Source of the DNA: an uncultured Eubacteriales bacterium | GTDB taxonomy: Bacteria > Bacillota > Clostridia > Oscillospirales > Acutalibacteraceae | DNA length: 64,000 nt | NCBI GenBank assembly: GCA_934511365.1 | Contig: CAKSWC010000004.1 | Span: 62,001 to 126,000 of the forward strand | Direction of reading: 5' to 3' | Shown here: positions 42,971-50,391 of the stretch, piece by piece | Position numbering within the stretch: the first letter of the stretch is position 1 | Layout of the letters: each line of letters opens with the position of its first letter | The notes under the pieces: generated by a model | Told to the model about the DNA's origin: nothing | The model's database searches: none | What the model saw: the letters and a program-made list of their open reading frames with translations, nothing else | Translations under genes and position numbers: made by a program

Positions 42971-43592
42971 TGTTATGATTGTTGAAGACCAGAAAATGAT
43001 TCGCTCTCTCCTTGAAAGCTATATAAGAAAAGAGCCGGGATACAGGGTTGTTTTTTCGGTTTCCGGTGCCGGCCTTGCTCCGGAGCTTTGCAAAGAGGCA
43101 GAAATCAACCTCATCCTGATGGATGTTCAAACCGAGCACCGCGAAAACGGGCTTTCGGCCGTTCAAAAAATCAAAGCGGGAGGTTCAAAGGCAAAAATTG
43201 TTGTTGTAACCTCGCTCGTTGACTTTGACGTTTTGAAAAAAGCCAAAGCTTTCGGCGCAGACAGCCTCTGGTACAAGGACACGGACGAGGAAACGCTCAT
43301 GGACGTCATCAGGCGAACAATGAGCGGCGAGCATATCTTTCCGGACGCTCCGCCGGAGGTTGAAATCGGAACGGCGAAGAGCACGGAATTCACAAAAACG
43401 GAGCTTATCGTCCTGCGTTATCTTGTTCGCGGCCTGTCATACGGAAAAATTGCGGAAGAAATGGGCATTGAGATAACAACGGTAAAATATCACGTTACAA
43501 ATATGCTTCAAAAAACGAACTTCAAAAACAAGCTCCAGCTCGCCCTCGCCGTCAGCGATGCAAAATTCATTGCCGACCTTGAGGACGGCTGA
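42963..43592 (+). CDS. Response regulator, NarL/FixJ type (receiver + LuxR HTH)
   Basis: 209 residues. Receiver domain with acidic pair (IVEDQ), phosphoacceptor in LILMDVQT (Asp about 54), Thr/Ser in VVTSL and Lys in LWYKD. The LuxR helix-turn-helix is FTKTELIVLRYLVRGLSYGKIAEEM...TTVKYHVTNMLQK (quoted in part). Cognate regulator of the split kinase by position and overlap. A terminator follows immediately. Confidence 0.93.
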   Translation: MTNVMIVEDQKMIRSLLESYIRKEPGYRVVFSVSGAGLAPELCKEAEINLILMDVQTEHRENGLSAVQKIKAGGSKAKIVVVTSLVDFDVLKKAKAFGADSLWYKDTDEETLMDVIRRTMSGEHIFPDAPPEVEIGTAKSTEFTKTELIVLRYLVRGLSYGKIAEEMGIEITTVKYHVTNMLQKTNFKNKLQLALAVSDAKFIADLEDG

Positions 43593-43604
43593 AAAAAATT
43601 CCTC

Positions 43605-43640
43605 CACCCTGTACTAAAGTATGGGGTGATTTTTTTTGTT
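43605..43640 (+). terminator. Terminator of the kinase/regulator operon
   Basis: CACCC-TG-TACT-AA-AGTA-TG-GGGTG stem followed by ATTTTTTTTG. Confidence 0.85.
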
Positions 43641-43706
43641 TGTTATAAAATACAGTTGTAATCGGAAAACAAAACACACTGTCCGATAAGAAAGAGAGGT
43701 GAAAAT

Positions 43707-44093
43707 ATGCGCAGACTTGTGCTTGATATGCAATGCAAGCTTTTTTCCGACGCAATTTCTCAGGCACTCGTTGTTAACGACCCCGACTTTGAGCCGATGA
43801 GAGCCGAAACGCCCGAGGAGACGGTGCGGCTGTGCAGGTCAAGCTTTGCGTACGCCTTAATCATGGAGGTTACGGGCTATAACACACCGTGGAACCTTGA
43901 GGAAAGGCTGGCACTCGGAAAGCAGGTGAAAGCGGCCGTTCCCGGCTGCAAAATCGTTTTGCTTGTTGACGAAAAGGCGGACGAGTCGCTCGCTTCTCAG
44001 GTCAGACAGGCGAAGAAGGACGGCCTTATTGACAATTTTATCTATGCATCGGTTTCACCGGCATATCTTTCGGCAGTTATTGACACATTGTAA
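43707..44093 (+). CDS. Stand-alone receiver-like protein without phosphoacceptor Asp
   Basis: 128 residues starting MRRLVLDMQCKLFSDAISQAL. The predicted alternation of strands and helices and the segments YALIMEVTGY and KIVLLVDEKAD follow a CheY-like fold, but the position after strand 3 reads Met-Glu instead of Asp and the acidic pair is absent. It may be a phosphorylation-independent pseudo-receiver that talks to the adjacent LuxR system. AGAGAGGTG upstream of the start. Assignment to the fold is by pattern only. Confidence 0.6.
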   Translation: MRRLVLDMQCKLFSDAISQALVVNDPDFEPMRAETPEETVRLCRSSFAYALIMEVTGYNTPWNLEERLALGKQVKAAVPGCKIVLLVDEKADESLASQVRQAKKDGLIDNFIYASVSPAYLSAVIDTL

Positions 44094-44115
44094 ATCAATT
44101 TTCAGAGGTGATTAA

Positions 44116-45033
44116 ATGAAATTCAAAAGAATCGCGGCTCTCGCCGTTGCCCTTGTCATGTGCTTTTCGCTTTTGGGCGAGCTTCCGCTTTCCGGCCTGA
44201 TGTCCTTCACGGCCGCGGGGGCAAGCACGTCTCAGACCAAAGCAAAGGCAACGATGTCAAAAAGCGCGAAAAGCTCACTGAAAAAGCTCAGAAAAAAAAT
44301 CGGCAAAGCGAACAAAAGCGTGGGTCTTGCCTTTGTCGGCTATGTCAACAGCAAAAACTCAAAAAAACAGCTCAGAAAATACGTTAAAAAATCAAAGCTT
44401 GCAAAAACCTATCCGTTCCTCTCCGAAGTTTCCGCAAAGAACTATGCTTCAACCGGCGGCGCGGAGCTTTTTGCCCTTGTTCCGCAAAACAGCAAGGTCT
44501 CATTCACTCTTTACAAATCGTCGGTCACAAACAAAGGAACTTATAAAAACGCTAAGAAGCCCTTTTACACCGGAAAGCCCGGCGAGGTTATTCTCCTCTG
44601 CTGCAATCCGAGTGAGATTTACTCCGATGTTTTGATTATTGCAACCGTTGGAAAAAAGAAGATTAAATTCCGCCCGGTTGTCTCCCTTAAAAACGGAAAG
44701 CTTGCAAAAAACAAAAGATATTACGACTTTTCCGTCTATTCAAAGAAAAAGCCCCCGAAGAAGGACAATGAAGCCGACATTGAAAAGAGCATCTATTTCT
44801 GCTATGAGATTCTCTTCGGCTATGAAGAGATAAGATATTACATGAACCGCGGAATGATCCTTACCTACACCGGAAGGCAGGAGATTATCAACGGAGGTCC
44901 GTGCTGGATCTTCGCCCTCGGAAAGGACGATAAGGATCACTTCGTCACCGAGAGGCTTTACGGCGTCTGCGACAATCTTGTTTATGCCTATGACGCGGTG
45001 AACGACTCGTGGTATGTTCTCGGAATGGGATAA
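44116..45033 (+). CDS. Secreted Lys-rich protein, unrecognised
   Basis: 305 residues. Signal peptide at 1-38 with a basic start and hydrophobic core, then a Ser/Lys-rich stretch (SKSAKSSLKKLRKKIGK) and a beta-rich central domain (VSFTLYKSSVTNKGTY, KPGEVILLCCNPSEIYSDVLI). The C-terminal 80 residues form a distinct compact segment (GMILTYTGRQEIINGGPCWIFALGK... ending DAVNDSWYVLGMG, quoted in part) reminiscent of small extracellular binding domains. AGAGGTG precedes the ATG. It shares orientation and close spacing with the SPFH gene. Confidence 0.7.
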   Translation: MKFKRIAALAVALVMCFSLLGELPLSGLMSFTAAGASTSQTKAKATMSKSAKSSLKKLRKKIGKANKSVGLAFVGYVNSKNSKKQLRKYVKKSKLAKTYPFLSEVSAKNYASTGGAELFALVPQNSKVSFTLYKSSVTNKGTYKNAKKPFYTGKPGEVILLCCNPSEIYSDVLIIATVGKKKIKFRPVVSLKNGKLAKNKRYYDFSVYSKKKPPKKDNEADIEKSIYFCYEILFGYEEIRYYMNRGMILTYTGRQEIINGGPCWIFALGKDDKDHFVTERLYGVCDNLVYAYDAVNDSWYVLGMG

Positions 45034-45078
45034 CAAAAAACAAAAAGTTTATAACACTTTAAAAAGGAGTATTTTACT

Positions 45079-46491
45079 ATGGGACTTATTAAAGCGGCGG
45101 TCGGTTCCGTCGGCGGCGTTCTTGCCGACCAGTGGAAAGAATTTTTCTATTGCGAATCACTTGACAAAGAGGTTCTTGCCGTTAAGGGGCAAAAAAAGGT
45201 CAGCGGACGCTCCTCAAACACAAGGGGAAGCGACAATATCATCACAAGCGGAAGCGGAATTGCCGTTGCGGACGGCCAGTGCATGATAATCGTTGATCAG
45301 GGAAAAATTGCCGAATACTGCGCAGAGCCGGGCGTCTTTACATATGACGCTTCAACCGAGCCGAGCGTCTTTTCCGGCCCTTTGGGTGAAAGCGTTAAGC
45401 AGACGTTCAAAACCATCGGAAAGCGTTTCACCTTCGGCGGAGACACCGCAAAGGATCAGCGCGTCTATTACTTCAACACAAAAGAATTGCTCGACAACAA
45501 GTTCGGAACCCAGAACCCGATTCCGTTCAAGGTTCGTGACGACGATATCAACCTCAATCTCACCATCGGTATCCGCTGCAACGGCGTTTACTCATACAAA
45601 ATCATTGACCCGCTGCTTTTCTATACCAATGTCTGCGGCAATATGGCCGATGAGTACAGAAGAGACGAGCTTGACTCAACCCTCAAAGGCGAATTCCTCG
45701 GCGCTCTCCAGCCGGCACTCGGAAAGCTCTCCGCAAAGAAGATGGATTACACGGAAATTCCGATGTATACAATGGAGCTTGCGGACGAGATGAACAATGT
45801 CCTCTCCTCAAAATGGAGCGGTCTGCGCGGTCTTGCCATCGTTTCGATAGGCATCAACAGCGTCACCGCCTCCGAGGAAGAGGTCAAAAAAATCCAGCGT
45901 TTGCAGGAGGCCGCCTCAATGGGCAGCAATCCGTTCACAATGGCCGGACGTCTCGCCGGAGCTCAGGCTCAGGCGATGGAGGACGCCGCAAACAATCCGA
46001 ACGGCGCGATGATGGGCTTCATGGGAATGGGCATGGCTCAGCAGGCCGGCGGTGCAAACATCGGAAATCTTTATTCAATGGGAATGCAGCAGCAACAACA
46101 GCAGCAGGCAGCTGCACCGGCAGCCGACCCGAACGCATGGAAATGCTCCTGCGGCCAAACGGTCAGCGGCAACTTCTGCCCGAACTGCGGCGGAAAGAAG
46201 CCGGCTCCCGCCCCGGCTCAAAACGCATGGAAGTGCTCCTGCGGAGCCGACGTTTCCGGGAACTTCTGCCCCGAATGCGGAGCAAAAAAGCCTGAGGAAA
46301 GCACCGGCTGGACCTGCTCGTGCGGCGCGGTCAACAAAGGAAAGTTCTGCCAGAACTGCGGCGCAAAGAAGCCGGAATCGGCTCCCCTCTATCGCTGCGA
46401 CAAATGCGGCTGGGAGCCGGAGGATCCGAAGAATCCGCCAAAGTTCTGTCCGCAGTGCGGCGACCCGTTCAACGAAAGCGATATCCGGTGA
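45079..46491 (+). CDS. SPFH-domain protein with four C-terminal zinc ribbons (YdjI-like)
   Basis: 470 residues. The N-terminal 270 residues match the SPFH 'virion core protein-like' group: MGLIKAAVGSVGGVLADQWKE, VADGQCMIIVDQGKIAEYCAEPG-type sequence, and FNTKELLDNKFGTQNPIPFKV. A Met/Gly/Gln-rich linker (about 270-345, with QQQQQQQ) leads to four zinc ribbons, each CxCG...FCPxCG-like, the last starting YRCDKCGWEP. Related proteins scaffold membrane microdomains and envelope-stress responses. AAAGGAG site. The ribbon ending CDKCGW...FCPQCGDPF recurs in the next gene. Confidence 0.85.
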   Translation: MGLIKAAVGSVGGVLADQWKEFFYCESLDKEVLAVKGQKKVSGRSSNTRGSDNIITSGSGIAVADGQCMIIVDQGKIAEYCAEPGVFTYDASTEPSVFSGPLGESVKQTFKTIGKRFTFGGDTAKDQRVYYFNTKELLDNKFGTQNPIPFKVRDDDINLNLTIGIRCNGVYSYKIIDPLLFYTNVCGNMADEYRRDELDSTLKGEFLGALQPALGKLSAKKMDYTEIPMYTMELADEMNNVLSSKWSGLRGLAIVSIGINSVTASEEEVKKIQRLQEAASMGSNPFTMAGRLAGAQAQAMEDAANNPNGAMMGFMGMGMAQQAGGANIGNLYSMGMQQQQQQQAAAPAADPNAWKCSCGQTVSGNFCPNCGGKKPAPAPAQNAWKCSCGADVSGNFCPECGAKKPEESTGWTCSCGAVNKGKFCQNCGAKKPESAPLYRCDKCGWEPEDPKNPPKFCPQCGDPFNESDIR

Positions 46492-46542
46492 CCCGGACAA
46501 CCGCGGTTAAACCACTATTCAAACACAAAAGGAGAATGAGCT

Positions 46543-47481
46543 ATGGGACTTTTTGACAAAAAATTCTGCGACGTCTGCGGAGAGAAAATAGGTCTGCTCG
46601 GAAACAGGAAGCTTGAGGACGGAAATCTCTGCAAGGACTGCGCAAAAAAGCTTTCGCCCTTTTTCAGCGAAAGAAAGCAGTCAACCGTTGCGGAAATCAA
46701 GGAACAGCTCGCATACCGCGAGGAAAACGAACGCCGCCTTTCTTCCTTCCGGCCCACACGGACGTTCGGCGACGGAATGAAGGTATATATTGACGAGGCG
46801 GCAGGGAACTTCATCGTTTCCCGAATGAATGACTGGAAAAGCGGAAATCCGGACATAATCGCCCTCTCGCAGGTCACTTGTGCAAATCTTGACATCAGCG
46901 AAAACCGGCGTGAGCTTTACTATGAGGATAACGACGGCAACGAGCAGTCCTATGTTCCGCCGCGTTATGAGTATGAATATGACTTCAATGTTGTTATCAA
47001 CGTCAACTCTCCGTGGTTCTCGCAAATCAAATTCGAGCTTAATCCCTCGCGCAAGCCGGACAGCCGTTATACCGAGCTTTACCGCGAATTTGAGCGCACC
47101 GGAAACGAGCTTTGCTCCGCTCTCATGAGGCAGGGCGTAACGCAGCATTACTATTACGAGGGTTCGCAGTACGCCGCGGCTCCGGAGGGCATGGTATACA
47201 ACACGGCTCAGCCCGTTGCCCCCGGAACGGTACCCTTCACCGCGCCGGTTCGTCCGCAGCCCGTTGCATTCAATCAGCAGTCCGCGCCGGCAGGCTCCTC
47301 ATGGATATGCCAAAGCTGCGGAGCCGGAAACACCGGAAAATTCTGCCAAAGCTGCGGTGCACAGAAACCCGCCGTCGGTTACCGCTGCGACAAATGCGGC
47401 TGGACCCCCGCTCCCGGACAGAGCGTTCCGCGCTTCTGCCCGCAGTGCGGAGACCCCTTTGACGGAAAAGATGCACTCTAA
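46543..47481 (+). CDS. DUF4428 protein with C-terminal zinc ribbons
   Basis: 312 residues. N-terminal DUF4428 zinc finger MGLFDKKFCDVCGEKIGLLG...LCKDCAKKLSPFF (quoted in part), a central domain with YIDEAAGNFIV and tandem tyrosines (PPRYEYEYDFNVVINVN), a Pro/Gln-rich linker, and two C-terminal ribbons, SWICQSCGAGNTGKFCQSCG and YRCDKCGWTP...FCPQCGDPF. The final ribbon is nearly the same as in the SPFH protein upstream, suggesting a shared partner. AGGAG site, 51 nt after the SPFH gene. Confidence 0.82.
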   Translation: MGLFDKKFCDVCGEKIGLLGNRKLEDGNLCKDCAKKLSPFFSERKQSTVAEIKEQLAYREENERRLSSFRPTRTFGDGMKVYIDEAAGNFIVSRMNDWKSGNPDIIALSQVTCANLDISENRRELYYEDNDGNEQSYVPPRYEYEYDFNVVINVNSPWFSQIKFELNPSRKPDSRYTELYREFERTGNELCSALMRQGVTQHYYYEGSQYAAAPEGMVYNTAQPVAPGTVPFTAPVRPQPVAFNQQSAPAGSSWICQSCGAGNTGKFCQSCGAQKPAVGYRCDKCGWTPAPGQSVPRFCPQCGDPFDGKDAL

Positions 47482-47875
47482 AGCCGACCGTGCTTTTTTG
47501 TCAGACAACATCACGGGTATCTCCCTTTCCTGCGGGCATATGTGCTTTGACTATTGCTATTCTTTCTGTTTTTCAAGAAGGGACGGAAAGGCGCTGTTTT
47601 CGGCGTCATGCTTATTAAAAAAAGCGAACGACCGTGTCAAATTTGAGAATGCGCCTATGAAAGAGGAGGAGGTTTCTTCTCTGATGACTCTGATTTCGGA
47701 AAGCGATCTTATTGAAAAAGCGGAAAAATTCAAGAAAACGAAAAATGATTTTCATTCTTTGGACGAAACGACCTATTTCTTGACTTTTTATTTTGAAGCA
47801 GGCAGCGTCTTTGCCGAGATGCGCTCAGAAGAGCTTGAAGAGTTCTTCTTTGCGCTTGCCGAAAAATATATTTGA
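47471..47875 (+). CDS. Hypothetical protein (134 aa) ending the SPFH cluster
   Basis: Starts at an ATG overlapping the previous stop by 11 nt. Contains ISLSCGHMCFDYCYSFCF, then a mixed alpha/beta pattern with DETTYFLTFYFEAGSVFAEM and an acidic C-terminal helix. The overlap start and orientation support a real gene; no family recognised. A longer upstream extension in the same frame runs through the DUF4428 gene and is rejected. Confidence 0.55.
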   Translation: MHSKADRAFLSDNITGISLSCGHMCFDYCYSFCFSRRDGKALFSASCLLKKANDRVKFENAPMKEEEVSSLMTLISESDLIEKAEKFKKTKNDFHSLDETTYFLTFYFEAGSVFAEMRSEELEEFFFALAEKYI

Positions 47876-47972
47876 TTTTTCCAAAGTTTATTTTTGCTCC
47901 TCCCCTTTTCTTGCTTGCCGCGGGCTTTTTTCCCGCGGCAAAGGAAACGATGGCAGCTAAACAAGTTAAAAA

Positions 47973-48008
47973 GGCTGCCGCAAATCATGATTTCGATTTG
48001 CGGCAGCC
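47973..48008. terminator. Bidirectional terminator
   Basis: 14-bp perfect stem GGCTGCCGCAAATC / GATTTGCGGCAGCC with A5 before and T5 after, serving both the SPFH cluster and the convergent microprotein gene. A second hairpin without a T run (TTGCCGCGGG/CCCGCGGCAA) lies at 47915-47941. Confidence 0.9.
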
Positions 48009-48027
48009 TTTTTCTGTTAAATGCGTC

Positions 48028-48183
48028 TTAGTCAAAATACTTTACGAAATATCCAAGACCGATGATCGGGAGGATGGTTTTGATGATTCCCTTAAGCATT
48101 GTGAGAAATGCGTTGAGGATATCGTTTTTTCCGTTTTCCTCTGCCGGAGCGGTTGTTTCATCATATAATGCGTAATCGTACAT
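48028..48183 (-). CDS. Leaderless hydrophobic microprotein 3 (51 aa)
   Basis: 51 residues. Acidic N-terminus (MYDYALYDETTAPAEENGK) followed from residue 21 by a hydrophobic amphipathic helix (ILNAFLTMLKGIIKTILPII), then GLGYFVKYFD. No cleavable signal peptide. AGGAGG 6 nt before the ATG, a near-consensus promoter and a shared strong terminator make a clear single-gene unit. More hydrophobic than microproteins 1 and 2; membrane insertion is plausible. The same helix-after-acidic-linker plan as the secreted protein at 36672 but without the export signal. Confidence 0.78.
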   Translation of the reverse strand: MYDYALYDETTAPAEENGKNDILNAFLTMLKGIIKTILPIIGLGYFVKYFD

Positions 48184-48215
48184 GAAAAGACCTCCTATTT
48201 TTTAATCTTTTCATG

Positions 48216-48244
48216 ATTTTAACATATATTTAAATATTAGTCAA
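48216..48244 (-). promoter_or_regulatory. Promoter of microprotein gene 3
   Basis: TTGACT (48244-48239) and TAAAAT (48221-48216), spacer 17 bp. Confidence 0.8.
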
Positions 48245-48306
48245 GTAACCGCCGATTGAATTTAGTGTGTAAATATACCGCCAGGATTTGCGGTTATATC
48301 GGTTGC

Positions 48307-49890
48307 TCAATGAGAGAGGACAATGTTTTCCGCAATTTCCTTGAATACCGGCGCGCAGTCAACCGCTCCGCCCTCCCCGTCCTCGTTCAAAACAACGGCA
48401 ATATAATGCGGATTTTGGGCGGGAAAAAAACCGGCAAACCATGTTCGGCATATTTCTCTTTTTCCGTCATACGCGCCGCTTTGCGCGGTTCCCGTTTTTC
48501 CGGCAAGCTTCAGATAGCGGCTTTTTGCGGTCTTTGCGTTTCCCTTTGATACCACCGAGGCAAGAAGGCCGCGCATTTTTTTAACCGTATTTTCGGACAA
48601 TACACGCCGCTTTTCTTCCCGCTTTTCCTTTTTAACAAGCCCATCGCTGTTTGCACGGCCAAAAATCACAGTCGGCTTAACATAATATCCGGTTGCTATC
48701 GCGTGATAGACCGAGAGCATCTGCACCGGAGTGATGAGAAGCTTCCCTTGACCAAAGGAAAAGTTTGCCCTTTCGCCCGGAAGGTGCAAAGCATCGCTTT
48801 CCGGAAGGCAGCCTTTTTCTCCGCTGATTCCCTCGGCAAGCTTAGTCTCGGCCGAAAGACCCAGTGAGCGGCAAAACATCAGAAGCGAATCTGTGTCAAG
48901 CTTTTTTGAAAGCTCAATAAAATATGTGTTGCAGGAATTTTGAAGCGCTTCTTTCATCGTCTGCGTTCCGTGCTTTTTGGAGTTATAGCAGGTAAAAACA
49001 GTGTTTCCGAGTCGGTATTCACCCGTGCAGGTGAATTTTGTGCTTTCCGGAATTTTGCATTCAAGTGCATAGGCGGCAACAACGCTTTTAAAAACCGAAC
49101 CGACGCTGTATGACCGCAGAGCCTTGTTTGCAAGCGGCGCATTCGCTTTTTCAAGCTCCTTTGCAATGTTGTTCCTGTCATACTCAGGCACGCTTGCCAT
49201 GGCGAGAATTTCTCCGCTTTCAATGTGCATAACAAGCGCACATCCGCTTTTTATCCGGCTGTTTTTGAGCGCGTTTTCCGTTATTCTTTGAATTTTTGAA
49301 TCCAAGGTTAAAGCAACTCCGGCTTTTGAAGAAAACCCCGAGTCCTCAATCTCTTTTCTGACGCCCTGCAAAACTCCGCCGGACGCGTCAACGCCAAAAG
49401 AAGCCGAAAGCGTTCCGCCGTTTTCCTTAAGATATGTGTTATATCCGCGCTCAATTCCGCTGACGCCGTTCTTGCTTTTCGGGTCAACATAGCCAACAAG
49501 ATGGCAGGCAAGGGCCGACTGAGGGTACCGCAGCGGAACGCGGAACGTGCGTATATTTTCATCGTTCACATCCTCGTCCGTCTCGGCAACATACGGCCGT
49601 TTGCTTTCAATAATTTCCTGCGCCCTCTCCTCGCCCAAAAGCCGTGTGAGAACCTGCTTCGCTTTGATTGACGGCGTAAAAACGGAGACAAGCTTTTCCT
49701 CGCAGTCAACAAGCGGCTTCATGTTCCTGTCATAGATTTTTCCCCTGCTTTCAGCAATGAGAACGGTTTTGCGGCTGTTTTGAGCCGCCGCAGAAGAATA
49801 TTCCTTTGCGGTAACGGACAGAATCTTCACAGTGAGAAGAAGCAGACAAAGCGATAAAACCGAATACAGCAAAACGGCGCGTTTTCTCAT
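48307..49890 (-). CDS. Class B penicillin-binding protein (transpeptidase)
   Basis: 527 residues; cross-links peptidoglycan outside the membrane. One N-terminal membrane anchor (residues 4-26), a pedestal domain (AESRGKIYDRNMKPLV, YGV-like HLVGYVDPKSKNGVSGIE), then the transpeptidase with all three motifs: SVGSVFK (SxxK), NSCN (SxN) and KTGTA. Resembles the PbpA/SpoVD-like group; whether it serves elongation, division or sporulation cannot be told from this locus since no partner SEDS gene is adjacent. Encoded opposite to groESL. Confidence 0.92.
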   Translation of the reverse strand: MRKRAVLLYSVLSLCLLLLTVKILSVTAKEYSSAAAQNSRKTVLIAESRGKIYDRNMKPLVDCEEKLVSVFTPSIKAKQVLTRLLGEERAQEIIESKRPYVAETDEDVNDENIRTFRVPLRYPQSALACHLVGYVDPKSKNGVSGIERGYNTYLKENGGTLSASFGVDASGGVLQGVRKEIEDSGFSSKAGVALTLDSKIQRITENALKNSRIKSGCALVMHIESGEILAMASVPEYDRNNIAKELEKANAPLANKALRSYSVGSVFKSVVAAYALECKIPESTKFTCTGEYRLGNTVFTCYNSKKHGTQTMKEALQNSCNTYFIELSKKLDTDSLLMFCRSLGLSAETKLAEGISGEKGCLPESDALHLPGERANFSFGQGKLLITPVQMLSVYHAIATGYYVKPTVIFGRANSDGLVKKEKREEKRRVLSENTVKKMRGLLASVVSKGNAKTAKSRYLKLAGKTGTAQSGAYDGKREICRTWFAGFFPAQNPHYIAVVLNEDGEGGAVDCAPVFKEIAENIVLSH

Positions 49891-49991
49891 TTTTCATTCA
49901 CCCTTTTTTCTTTTTAATATTGTTTGAGCGAATGAAGGTATAATGCAAAAACAAAGTCGAAAAATTTTTTCCATTATTTTTTTAAAAACAC

Positions 49992-50019
49992 TTGATTTTT
50001 CAAAAAAAATGACTACAAT
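49992..50019 (+). promoter_or_regulatory. Promoter of groESL
   Basis: TTGATT at 49992-49997 and TACAAT at 50014-50019, spacer 16 bp, directly followed by the CIRCE element. Confidence 0.7.
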
Positions 50020-50023
50020 ATAT

Positions 50024-50050
50024 TTAGCACTCGGAGATGATGAGTGCTAA
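50024..50050 (+). promoter_or_regulatory. CIRCE operator (HrcA site)
   Basis: Perfect TTAGCACTC-N9-GAGTGCTAA, overlapping the transcription start region of groESL. Indicates HrcA repression released by heat or protein misfolding. Confidence 0.98.
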
Positions 50051-50083
50051 AACTTAGCAATAACTTGATTGGAGGATAAATAC

Positions 50084-50368
50084 ATGAAAATCAGTCCACT
50101 TCTTGACAGAGTTGTTCTTAAACCCACCGAAATTGAGGAAACAACAAAGAGCGGTTTCATCCTTACCAGTGCATCGCAGGAAAAGCCCCAGTTTTCTGAG
50201 GTTGTTGCCGTTGGCCCCGGCGGAATTGTTGACGGAAAGGAAACCGAGATGTATGTCAAGGTCGGCGATAAGGTAATCGCCGGAAAGTATTCCGGAACAG
50301 AAGTTAAAATTGATGATGTTGAATACACCATCGTCCGCCAGAGCGATATTCTCGCAATAGTCGAATAA
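50084..50368 (+). CDS. groES: Co-chaperonin GroES
   Basis: 94 residues, KISPLLDRVVLKPTEIEETTKSG at the start (quoted within family pattern), the mobile loop SGFILTSASQEKP, and the core VAVGPGG and YSGTEVKIDDVEY. GGAGG upstream of the ATG at 50084. Caps the GroEL chamber; first gene of the CIRCE-regulated operon. Confidence 0.98.
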   Translation: MKISPLLDRVVLKPTEIEETTKSGFILTSASQEKPQFSEVVAVGPGGIVDGKETEMYVKVGDKVIAGKYSGTEVKIDDVEYTIVRQSDILAIVE

Positions 50369-50391
50369 ACTGAAACAAGGAGGAATTCATC

